A stretch of 64,000 nucleotides of DNA from Ctena decussata (lineage: Eukaryota > Mollusca > Bivalvia > Lucinida > Lucinidae), in NCBI GenBank assembly GCA_963989385.1, contig OZ022500.1, forward strand, positions 24,892,460 through 24,956,459. Reading direction: 5' to 3'. Made by a program: the position numbers and the translations under genes. Shown piece after piece: positions 53,561-63,893 of the stretch (position 1 is the stretch's first letter; every line of letters starts with the position of its first letter). A model generated the notes under the pieces. That model did no database searches. It was not told the DNA's origin and saw nothing but the letters and a program-made list of their open reading frames with translations.

Positions 53561-55775
53561 AGCATCACACGAACATTAACCTTATGACAAGAAGCAGTAA
53601 CCATTATTGTGAAAGGATCTTTATTTCCTCTTGCTTATTTGATGTTTCAATCCAGGTTCCCCTAACACAACTTGATTTAAGTTTGAAAAAAAAGTCAGAA
53701 TTAGACGTGAAACTAACTAGCTTTAGAGTACCGCAGCCAAATTAAAATTATTTTGTTAGTCACTTTTTACAGACATAGCCTACAGGTTTGCGCTATTTCA
53801 AACATAATGCAAACCAAATTGCTTCTGCATCGCTTGACTTGACTATATAAACGTCTAACCTATCTGTACTCTGGTGCTGAGTGCAGTGCGATGACATCAG
53901 CAACACTCAACAGTAGTTTGTTGCATAATACATTGTAAATCACTCTGGTTTATTCAACTGCTACCATCATGACCATGGTGAAGTTTTTCAAGAGACAAAT
54001 ATATACTGAAAGGATTTAAAAACTTCCACTTTTTATTGCTGGCTGCTGATCTGTTCACACATGACAGAGTTGAATATTTAACGACAAAATGCCTGAAACC
54101 TTATCAAATTTAAAGATTACGCAGTTTATTTGTATCATTTACGTAAATGACGTCAGTAAAAGAGCGTTACGTCACTGAAATGCATAAGGCGATGCCGGCG
54201 TTATCTTATGCAACACTCTTTTCGACCATTTCTTATTGTTGTAATATTGTGACGTCACCCACGTTGATTTGCAAGTATCACTGCGGATGATTCTGTCGCG
54301 CAAAGCCTATTGCGGAGACGGCGTCGACGTTAGTTAACGTCATGGCCTCTGGTTTTTAATCTCAGTTAGGTGCTTTTCTGACGGTCTTTTGAGCTTCCTG
54401 TAAACAGTGCACGTCGTCTGAGATTGTAAATTGCCGTAATTAAGACATACAATTGTACCGCGACCTCTTTTTTTGATATTTCAGCATGTATCTGGCCCAA
54501 AACGCTGCGCCTGTTTGCGATATTTAGGCGCGGTAGGCTAAATAAAGCCACTGACCGAGTTCAAACTTTTAAAATTCACTTTGATATTGTAAGAGAAATG
54601 TTTCATCAGAAAACTGTATACATGAAGCTATTCATCCTTATGTAAACGGTACTAAGAACACGAGGAGCACGTGCTTGTTCCTGACCGATTCGGTTGAACG
54701 ATTTCAGATTCGGTATATTGATATAATCAGGTATAAGAGAATATATATGCTGTAAAATTTTGGTGGACGTAGCTGCATTCATATTTGAGATATTCAAAGC
54801 TAATGGGTGGAAGTTTGTAAAACCTTTCAGTATATTTGCAAATTTTAAATTCGTGAATAAGCAGTTGAAATTTCCTAGCCAATCGATGGGACATTCACTG
54901 TACCATGAATTTAATACTATTGTTTGCTTATTTTCTTCACCTACAATATTTCTGCTCGACCTTCATACTTTCTGATAGTCTTGGTATGTAGTTTTTTTGC
55001 CAGTAACTCTGATTTCTATTCATCCCAGGATTAGTTATATGAAGGTTTGACAACTTTGGTATCACTTTTAGTTAATTTTCTTTTTTTGTGAGTCAATACA
55101 CACCAGAGTATGTTTTTTGCTACATAATACTCGTCGCTGAACAAGAACGATCCAATGTGCGTAACATGTTTTAAATTTCTTACGTTAAAGACTGATTCGA
55201 AAAATAATTCAACAGATCACTTTTAGAAGAAACGTCGCCTTTAGCGGTAACATGAATTGCTTTACATATGTTAGAGAAAGTCATAGTTTTACGGAAATTA
55301 AGTTGGAAAAAATCTATACTCGAATTAGTAGAGGTACCTTCATGCAGTTTTGTACATGCGCTTATGAATATAATTACATGCAACAAATCACGAAAAAGTA
55401 AGAACTTGCGGCCGACGAACATGTAATTCTCTGCTATCAGATAAAAGATAGTCAGTTTAGGAACAAAATCGAACTGAAACAAACCCAATGAACGTTGCAT
55501 AAAAGAAGACAAATAATATAATAAAGGGTATGAGTTCCTAATTGTTCCTTTTGATGAGGCGCAAGAGACTCCTTTATTGAACTTGATTACATTTAAGAGG
55601 CCTTAAGAACGTCATCATTATAATATTCGAACAATTTGGTTGATTATTATAGCCTTGTAATAGCTTTAAGACAAGAAATCCATTAACACTGTCCTTGATA
55701 AGGATATTTAAGTCCTTCACCCTTTGCCTCCTGACTTTTCCGTAACGTTGTCTCTCCTTATATTTTGCCTTATCA
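53561..55775. other. Unassigned; CRE-like cluster at 54145-54260
   Basis: TGACGTCA occurs exactly at about 54149 (AATGACGTCAGT), with further GTTACGTCAC and GTGACGTCACC words. The minus frames at 54366 and 54606 (61 and 63 codons), the plus frame at 54760 and the minus frame at 55180-55512 (110 codons) have no motif I can name. No gene is supported. Confidence 0.35.
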
Positions 55776-55890
55776 TGCATCTGCTGCAAAATTCACCTGA
55801 TATCTGGGGTATGATAACATGATGTGATATCATGTAACTTAAGAACTGCGCTTGCGCCAGTGTTATCAGGCAATGCCTTTAGTATGACTA
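55776..55890 (+). repeat. Dispersed repeat pair Z (mate at 56415-56530)
   Basis: CTGCTGCAAAATTCACCTGA, GGGGTATGATAACATGATGT, GATATCATGT and GTTATCAGGCAATGCCTTTA match CGGCTGCAAAACTCACATGA, GGGGTATGATAACACGATGT, GATATCATGT and GCTATCAGGCGATGCCTTTA about 640 bp downstream. Confidence 0.8.
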
Positions 55891-56178
55891 GTATCAAAAA
55901 GGGTCCAAATATTTAAAAAAAAAATGTGTAAAACTTATATGAAATCTGGGAATCATTTTGTCGATTGTCTTGCATTTTGTAGGTAGAGTTTTTGTATGGA
56001 TTTATGGCGAACGGCCGCTGAGCCATTTCTCTTACTATTTCATTATTTGGTAACTATGATATTTTATTCGCACACTTTAAGGGGAAAGTGCTGGTTTATT
56101 GTGATTGCTCGAGTGGACAACATCTTAGTGTCAACAGGATAAAGATTCCAAAGCACCCTTTCTTAACAGAAGCTACTA

Positions 56179-56270
56179 CCCAGCAGGCACACAAGGCTGA
56201 ATCAATATTGATTCAACCTTGTGTGCCTGCTTGGGAATCAATATTGATTAAACCTTGTGTGCCTGCTGGG
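56179..56270. mobile_element. 92-bp palindromic repeat with CCCAGCAGGCACACAAGG ends
   Basis: It starts CCCAGCAGGCACACAAGGCT and ends CCTTGTGTGCCTGCTGGG. An inner CCTTGTGTGCCTGCTTGGG creates a second inverted end. The flanks are ACTA on the left and TAGT on the right, extending the mirror by four bases. It is related to 25787-25893. The 61-codon frame across it is an artefact. Confidence 0.8.
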
Positions 56271-56414
56271 TAGTCATTTACATTATAACATTTTCAAAGT
56301 CTACGGATCAAATAAATCGCGGCATCGTCGTTTCTGATTACTACATTTCTTAAATGTCTTTGTCTTTTTCTGTCTATTCTGATTGTCACTACCTGAACAT
56401 CCACATTTATCATG

Positions 56415-56530
56415 GATCGGCTGCAAAACTCACATGATAACAGGGGTATGATAACACGATGTGATATCATGTCACGGTAAATCTGCGCATGCGTGAATGC
56501 TATCAGGCGATGCCTTTAGAAGCGAGCTCT
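56415..56530 (+). repeat. Dispersed repeat pair Z, second copy
   Basis: Mate of 55776-55890. TGCGCATGCG sits in the middle, and CRE-like ATGACGTCACC follows at about 56587. Confidence 0.8.
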
Positions 56531-57419
56531 GAAGACATTTGGTTGTATACTGACGTTGGCAGTGATAACAGTTTTCGATTAGTTGAATGACGTCACCGAA
56601 TTACGTCATAACGCATTCGCGACGTCAGCAAGTTCGAACAAAACTGCCTCTCTTTAAAGCTTAAAAACTTCTAATGGTGCAGGATAACTAGAAAACCATG
56701 TAAGCCTCGTCATTCCTACGCTGTTTCTGGTCTCGCCTGATAAACTTGATATCGAAAGACACTAGCATGGTATTCTCTCTATATATTTTTGAACGAATGA
56801 CTGCAGCCTATATACGTTACTCTCCTGTTTTCTAGTTTCATGGTCGGAAGGAAAAAAAACACAAACAAGTAATAGTTCAGTATAAAGAACACTCGATCTT
56901 TAACCTATGACTTCAAAAGACAAGTCCTGGAACCTCGTATCGCATTTTTCTAATTATATATTTCTTTGACAATAATGAAGACAATGTCTGGCACCAATTT
57001 AATTAATTTGGAGCGTTTCTCCAAAACGACGGAAATGATAGACTTAACCTTTCCAAGATCTGATTTCGAATGGTGAAATATGCATAGAAGAAATACGATA
57101 AACTAAAAGCATTGATATCAATTTATTAACGGTAATTGTTTTATACCTAAAATGAGGCTTTACTATAGAAAACAGCCGTGTTGTAATCGACAGCATTTTA
57201 CGTTGGTTACCTTCTATTCTTAATTGTCGCAATGCGACAGAATCGCTGACATAGATCTTCAATACTGTTAAAACACGGGTGCGCTGGGGTTTAAACACCA
57301 TTAAATTTAAAGAGTAACTACACTTCAGGAACTGACTGAATCAGATCCCAAACCCTATCCCCAACATCAAAGGGAAAGATTGACAAAGACATCCCAACAA
57401 ACAATAATTAAATTACAAG
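56531..57419. other. Unassigned stretch
   Basis: No gene. The minus frame at 57044-57301 has no motif. ACGTCA words cluster at 56585-56630. Confidence 0.4.
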
Positions 57420-57502
57420 TGATAAGCCGAGTCAGCAGTTCTTTCCCAAATAGGTGGCAACTCAGCTATCTTTATTTAACTAAATAAAATAATTTAGACC
57501 AA

Positions 57503-57808
57503 CAGAAGGGTTACATTGATTGATTGATTGATTGATTTATTGCTTAACGTCCACGGTAAACAGCTATGGTCGTGTCGGGACGGTCAGTTAACCTAACCAC
57601 ACTATTCCTGGGCAGGCTTAGACCTCCTAAGCGGTTAACCAGTACTAAGTGCATATACTTTCGCCAGTAACTGACAACTGCCCTTCTTGAATCAGCGGAA
57701 GGAGAAACGAAAGTATGTGGCCAGACCGGGTTTCGAACCCAGGACCTCTGACTTGTGAGTCAGGTGCCCTACCGATTGCACTACGCGGCCCGGCTCAGAA
57801 GGGTTACA
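57503..57808. other. 13-bp target-site duplication bounding SINE copy 4
   Basis: CAGAAGGGTTACA at 57503-57515 recurs exactly at 57796-57808, directly flanking the SINE. Confidence 0.92.
57516..57795 (-). mobile_element. tRNA-derived SINE, copy 4 (AATC tail), intact
   Basis: Reverse complement: GCCGGGCCGCGTAGTGCAAT, then CGGTAGGGCACCTGACTCAC, then B box GGTTCGAAACC (one change), body as in copies 1-3, tail of AATC repeats. It is very similar to copy 3 through the body, including ACTTTCGTTTCTCCTTCCGC. Confidence 0.93.
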
Positions 57809-58290
57809 ACAGACTAAGCAAATTATACGAAAAACATTTAACAACTATTTTTACCTATTTTCTATTTTTATCGTAGAAGGGTTAAAATGAGAACACAATA
57901 AATTAAATAGCACCGAACATAAAACAAATGCAACCGCAACGAAAGTACCGCCTTGGGACGGTCAGTAATAAGTACTGGGTGTGTGTGTGTGGGGGGGGGG
58001 GTTAAACCGGTTTTACTGGGCCCAAACCTTCAGCCTCACCCTCCGCCGCGGTGCACACAATTAGTTGGTAGTTCGGTTCGTATGGAAGTCCCCTAACTCA
58101 TCAGAGAGTCATCACGGTCGACAATTAAAATCAAGAAAAGACCGTGATGAAGCAAGGATGAGGACTCGACAGCCAAAACGTGTTGAGACACCTGGAGATC
58201 CCTGGGGCGTCAGCAACACCACTGAAACACTGGAGCAAAAGAAGACCAGCAGTTGAACCCCGGTGGGCCAAGAAACAGACAAACATCTGG

Positions 58291-59050
58291 CCCCAACCAA
58301 CTAATATATAGCTTTATGTAGGGGCTATCATAGAGTCTTAACCCCGACCCACCGGCGTGCAATTAAAGAGGACAGCAAAGTTGTCAACCGTGATTGGGTT
58401 AACTACTAAGCATGCAGACTGTCGCATTACATCTATGTTATAGCCAATGCGTTTAAATCGCATGATAATTTTCTTAAATTGATCAGGAAATTCTGTTTTC
58501 CCTACGATTTTGCGTAATTTATATACTAAGTGACCTTAACCCTGTATTATATTTAGAAACCAATTCAAAGTGTCTACGATAAAATTTAGAAAAAGCTTTC
58601 CGAAGTTTATGATACCGATACCCCTGCTGTAAAAGCTTGGCAGTCAACTTTTATTACGAGCATTGAAATCAGCCAAATGACTAGACACCCTAGCAAAGCG
58701 AATAATCTGAGAAATGTAAACACCATAAGAAGTGGTGCCGGGAACATCACCATCCAAAAACGGAAAAATTAACAATGTCGAAATCAAAATCATCGCGTTT
58801 GTCATAAATTTTAGATGAAACAAATCCGTCTAAAATTGATAAATGTAAATCCAAAAATGGGGCCCCGGTATCAGAAGTATTTGCTTTATTTAACTGCAAT
58901 ACAGCAGGATAAATTTGACTAACCATTCCTTCAAAATAAGGATTGTCAATATTTAAGTACCATTCCGGCTAAGGATCAGGCAGGTGGTGGCATATCGAGG
59001 TCTTCAGATTTTGACCAAAACTTGTGTATAAGTCCATTGGGTGTCCAAAC
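58291..59050. other. Unassigned stretch
   Basis: An AAATTTTAGATGAAACAAAT / CCGTCTAAAATT mirror at about 58806-58840 is the only structure seen. Confidence 0.4.
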
Positions 59051-59059
59051 CTGCACATG

Positions 59060-61000
59060 CAAAATCTTAGGTCAGTCAGTCAACGGTTGCTATGGAAACC
59101 GTGGGATAATTGTTTTCCTTAGCAACAAGCAAATTATGCTGGAACATTTATGTAAAATACAACATTTTTGGGAGGCTAAAACTGTATACAAAGGAAAAAT
59201 AGCCCTTCTTGTAATGTGTTCACTAACACAATGTACATTATTGGTATCAAATTCTGTTTGAATGTTTCTGAAATAAACATTAACGTGTGTGCTATTTGGG
59301 GTCAAAGGTCACCTGGGTCATCGTTTTTACAGAATTTGTGAAAATAGTCAAAAATGACCGAAATCCAACCCAAATATTTTCTATAGTATAAAAAAACGAA
59401 AGATGTCAGCATTCAATGATTAAAGCACAGCTATGGGGCTTTCAAAATCTGTAATAAAATTACTGTATAAATTTCTCCTTAGCAACCAGTTTAATGCCTT
59501 AGCAACCATCCCTAGGTGATCTGTAAATGTTGACTGAATTGGAAACAGTATATCTTTGACATAATTCAATGCAGGTAGACAACAGTTAGTTATGTTTCAA
59601 GGATAAGTATTTGACTTTTGCAGTTCGTTGGAAAATCTATGCATAATTTTCTCCTTAGCAACAAATATGTGCCCTTAGCAACGCAACCAACTATTAACAG
59701 ATTTGAAACATTTGGTTGACTTCAACAAGGATTATATATTGCATATGCGAAAAACTGTGATAACACATATTAGCTTAAAAGCAGACAGACCTTTAAATCT
59801 GTTGAAAAACGTGTGCATATATTTGTACTTAGCAACCATTTTGTGCCCTTAGCAACCACATTTTAACAGATAACTTTTCAGTGAATTCAACACCAAAAGT
59901 CTTCTATTTACTATGTAGAGGATAGTAATTAATGACTGAAGAACAAGTATTGGGCTTTTGAAGATCTTTTTTTTGACAACCCTGTGCATATATTTGTCCT
60001 TAGCAACCAGTCTGAGCCCCTAGCAACCATCTTTTAACAGAAGACTTTCAACTGAATTTCATATGAAATATCTTGTTTAAGCAACAAACTATGAAAACAA
60101 TTGCAAGTAACATTACAGCATTCTGGAGGCGGAGTTCTTTCCATCGTAAACGGGGTTCCATTGCACACAGCCTTTCATTATCACAAGCCCATCGTCCTGA
60201 TATGACTGAAATACTGTTGAAAAGGACGTAAAATCGCAAGTCATCCATCCATCTATTTCAGCATTGGTGACTGACTTTTAAATTCTGTTAAACAATGTGT
60301 GTAAATATTTGCCCTTAGTAACTAGTTTAAGACCTTAGCAACCTACTGTTTGCTGATTTTGATTATGGGGGAATTTTCTCTTTGTAACTTACTTAATAAA
60401 CAATTGTGAGTAGTGTATGAACTACAAGTGCTGACTTTTACAATATGCTGCAAGAGCTGTGTATAAACAACTGAAGCACAGCTATGGGGCTTTCAAAATC
60501 TGTAATAAAATCACTGTATAATTTTCTCCTTTGCAACCAGTTTAACGCCTTAGCAATCACCCCTTAGGTGATCTGTAAATTTTGACTGAATTGGAAATAG
60601 TATATCTTTCACATTATGCAAAGCAGGTAGACAATAGTAAGTTATGTTTCAAGCACAGATATTGAACTTTTTCTGTTTGTTGAAAAACCTATGTACAATT
60701 TTCTCCTTAGCAACAGATATGTGCCTTTAGCAACCAACTATCAACAGATATGAAGCATTTGGTTGACTTCAACAAGCAATATATTTGATATTTGACAAAT
60801 CATGACAACACATATTAGCTTAAAAGCAGACAGACCTTTAAATCTGTTGAAAAACGTGTGCATATATTTGCACTTAGCAACCATTTTGTGCCCTTAGCAA
60901 CCACATTTTAACAGATAACTTTTCAGTGAATTCAACACCATAAATCTTCTTTTTAAAGAGTACTATGCAGAGGATTGTAATTAATGACTGAAGAACAAGA
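59060..61000 (+). repeat. Array of about 170-bp monomers carrying paired TTAGCAAC words, with a 1.05-kb duplication
   Basis: CCTTAGCAACCA-type words occur in pairs about 20 bases apart, near 59488/59507, 59654/59673, 59828/59847, 59998/60017, 60313/60334, 60530/60550, 60707/60726 and 60876/60895. Segment 59424-59947 recurs at 60475-60999 with an offset of 1051-1052 bp and few changes, so the array grew by a multi-monomer step. 60080-60300 holds unrelated sequence. Frames at 59022, 59090 and 60048 are incidental. Confidence 0.85.
59086..59099 (+). promoter_or_regulatory. X-box-like word GTTGCTATGGAAAC
   Basis: It matches the bipartite RFX-factor consensus (GTTRCYATGGYAAC type) apart from one or two positions allowed in known sites. 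It stands at the start of an array whose repeated word TTAGCAAC is one arm of the same motif. Function is not shown. Confidence 0.35.
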
Positions 61001-61259
61001 TTTTGTGTTGCTATCATTTATGACTGCATATAGAATACAAACGCCGTGACCTTCACATGATATTGGTTTCATTATGCTTGTGCGATTTATTAATGCCACT
61101 GTCCGATTCTTTTCTGGCAACTGTCTGCCTGAGCTTTAGGTTTTCAAAAAGAATTTTAAGTCACAAAATTAATGTATTTCAAACATTTCCTACTATTTTT
61201 CTACAACCTATATGGTTCATGGCACAAGGAGATAATATGTTTGAAATTCAGTAAATACG
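61001..61259. other. Spacer between opposite-orientation arrays
   Basis: It contains part of a 65-codon frame (61057-61254) that starts with a hydrophobic segment (MILVSLCLCDLLMPLSDSFL). No neighbouring exon or family is recognised; it is treated as chance. Confidence 0.35.
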
Positions 61260-61856
61260 TTAAGAGGTGGTTGCTTAAGGGCTCGTACGTACTGCTTGTA
61301 CATGTTTTTAACGTTTCTCAAAAGTCAGGCAACGGTACTTAAAACCTTTTTATAACTATCTTAATTACTTGTAGGGCAAAAACAGACATTCTTTTTGGAC
61401 TTCAGCAGAAAATTCATCTTCTTCAGAGTCTGTCAGTTCCTCTGGTAAAATTCTAAGTCTTCTAAGAAATAGTTGCTAAGAGCTTCAACTGGATACTAAG
61501 GACAAGCACATACGCATTTTTTTCAACAGATTTTAGAAGTCCAACCGTTTGATCAAGACATCACTTACACTTATCAGAACAGTTTGTTGCTAATAAAACT
61601 GCTCTGTCCTTAATTCCGACAATAGTCTCACATCTAAAAAAAAAAGTGGTTGCAAATGGCCCAAACTGGTTTCTAAGGACAATTACATGTACATGTTTTA
61701 ATCAGATGGTAAAAGTCCAGGTCAGAGGTGCTTTAAATATTACTTATAACAAGCTACATTGTTATGTTGCAAAGAGAGAATAGTTTGATAATAATTCACT
61801 CACATGCTCCAAATCTGTTAAAATATGGTTAAAACTAGAAACGTTTTTCAGAGAAA
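61260..61856 (-). repeat. Inverted, diverged monomers of the TTAGCAAC array
   Basis: GTGGTTGCTTAAGGGCTCGT (61266), AGTTGCTAAGAGCTTCAACT (61470) and GTGGTTGCAAATGGCCCAAA (61647), with CTAAGGACAA words, are the reverse of the plus-strand motif. More inverted words occur at 63898-63950 (TTGCCAAGGAC, GTTGCTAAGGAC), on the far side of the inserted element. Confidence 0.65.
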
Positions 61857-63893
61857 AACATATGTCCCCCCACCAGCCCATTACCTATCCCCTCTAATCC
61901 ACCATAAGTGTGTTCCCATCCACTCATTTCATTGTCCTAACACTCTGCTATGATGATATAATCTATTAAGTTTGGTCTAAAGATATCAATTCAATCAAGA
62001 GCATTTAAAATCCTTCTGTGATCTTCAAAATGAGTCAAGCTCACCAAAATCTCTCAATTCTGCTTGTCATAATCATATATCCATAAAAGTCTGATTTTAT
62101 TCCACCCACTGGTTCAAGTAATATATTCCTAGTGAAAAGTATTATGTTTGGTGGGAATGCAGGCAACATTCAAGGGATATATCAATTTTCCTGAAATTTT
62201 CTCATATTTAAGTCCTCCTGTCACCTTGAAAATGAGGTCCAGGTCATCAAAATCTAATAAGCTCGTAAAGCTTGTCTAAATAAAATACCTATGCAAGTTT
62301 CGAAAAAATCCATCCGCTGGTTACAAAGATATCTTACATACAAAACTATTACTTTGACAAAAGGGTCAAGGTAACCAAAAACTAATCATGTCTTAAACCT
62401 GTCACAGTGATATATCCATGCAAGTCTGATGACTATCCATCCATTGGTTGAGGAAATATCACATTTTAAGGAAAAACATTAACATTTGTAAGTTGGCTTT
62501 TGACCTTAAAAATGGGGTCAAGGTCATCATAACTTAGGCAACTCTTAAGATTGTCCCAAACATATATCTATGCAAGTTTGGTGGGAATTAAGCCAAAGGC
62601 TCAAGTATATATCAATTTTAGTGAAATTTTCACATATTTAAGTCCTCCTGTGACCTTGAAAATGAGGTCAAGGTCACCAAAATCTACTCGGCTCTTAAGC
62701 TTGTCCCAGTGATATATCAAGTCAAGTCTGGTGAAATTCCATCCATTGGTTCAAGAGATATTGTGCATACAAGATATTTTCACGCCATTTAAGTCCTCCT
62801 GTGATCTTGAAAATAAAGTCAAGGTCACCAAAATCTAATCAGCTCATAAGCTTATCCCAATGATATATCCGTGCAAGTTTGGTGAAATTCCCTCTGTTGG
62901 TTCAGGAGATATTGTGCATACAAGAAATTTTCACGCCGTTTAAGTCAGTGACCTTGAAAATGAGGTCAAGCTCACCAAAATCTAATCAGCTCTTTAGCTT
63001 GTACAAATAATATATCCATGCAAGTTTGGTGAAATTCCACACACTGGTTTAGGAGATATTGTGCTTATAAGAAATTTTCACGCCATATAAGTCCTCCTGT
63101 GACCTTGAAAATGAGGTCAAGGTCTCCAAAATCTAATCAGCTCTTAAGATTGTCCCAATATTATATCTATACAAGTTTGGTGGGAATTAAGCCAAAGGTT
63201 CAAGAATATATTAATTTTAGTGAAAGTTTCACATATTTAAGTCCTCCTGTGACCTTGAAAATAATGTCAAGGTCACCATAATCTTATCGGCTTTTAAACT
63301 TGTCCCAATGTTATATCAAGTCTAGTCTGGAGAGATTTTATCCATTTTTCAAGAGAAATTGTGCATAATAAAAATTTTCATGGCATTTAAATGTATGACC
63401 TTGAAAATAAAGTCAAGGTCACCAAAATCTAATCAGCCCTTAAGCTTGTCATAATAATATATCCATATAAGTATGGTGAAATTCCACCCACTGGTTCAGG
63501 AGATATTGTACATACAATAAATTTTCACGCCGTTGAAGTCTGTGACCTTGAAAATGAAGTCAAGGTCACCAAAATCTAATCGGCTCTTCAGCTTGTCCAA
63601 ATAATATATCAAGTCAAGCCTGGTGAAATTCCATCCGTTGGTTCAAGAGATATTGTACATACAAGAAATTTTCACGCCATTTAAGCCCTCCTTTGACCTT
63701 GAAAATAAGGTCAAGGTCACCAAAATCTAATCAGCTCTTAAGCTTGTCCCAATGATATATTCATTCAAGTTTGGTGGAAGAATTCCATTGATTGGTTCAA
63801 GAGATATTGTGCATACAAGAAAGTGTGACGCCTACGGCCGGGAACCGCACTGAAAACAATATGTACCCCCTCACCTTTGGTGGGGGACATAAT
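61857..63893 (+). mobile_element. 2-kb core-repeat element with inverted ends, inserted in the TTAGCAAC array
   Basis: Left end ACATATGTCCCCCCACCA mirrors the right end TGGTGGGGGACATAAT. The right end also forms a hairpin, CCCCCTCACC-TTT-GGTGGGGG. Eleven or twelve units of about 150 bp fill 62030-63800: CCAAAATCTAATCAGCTCTT, AAGCTTGTCCCAATGATATA, TCCATGCAAGTTTGGTGAAA, TTCCA.CC..TGGTTCA.GA, GATATTGTGCATACAAGAAA, TTTTCACGCC.TTTAAGTCC, TCCTGTGACCTTGAAAATGA, GGTCAAGGTCA. A GC-rich stretch, ACGCCTACGGCCGGGAACCG (63829), precedes the hairpin. The 60-codon frame at 63099 is repeat read-through. Confidence 0.8.

Larger units (their letters stand above)
57420..58290 (+). repeat. Dispersed repeat family X, copy 6, split by a SINE
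   Basis: CAGTTCTTTCCCAAATAGGT, then GGCAACTCAGCTATC, lie before the SINE. After it come AAGTACCGCCTTGGGACGGT, a GT/G run (57978-58001), GGTTTTACTGGGCCCAAACC, TAGTTCGGTTCGTATGGAAG and CAGTTGAACCCCGGTGGGCC. This is the longest copy. The frames at 58065 (plus) and 58112 (minus) lie within it; the plus frame (63 codons) has no motif I recognise. Confidence 0.7.

Noticed and set aside
55180..55512. 110-codon minus-strand frame
   Set aside because: Composition not clearly coding and no family recognised. It could be revisited with transcripts, but the sequence alone does not support it.
57503..57808. Long terminal repeats or an integrated retrovirus
   Set aside because: The flanking repeats are only 12-13 bp target duplications; no gag, protease, reverse transcriptase or integrase motif is seen anywhere in the window.
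58065..58300. Charged 63-codon frame resembling an ORF1 fragment
   Set aside because: It lies in family X, but the related copy at 24660-24890 does not keep the frame, so there is no sign of protein-level conservation.
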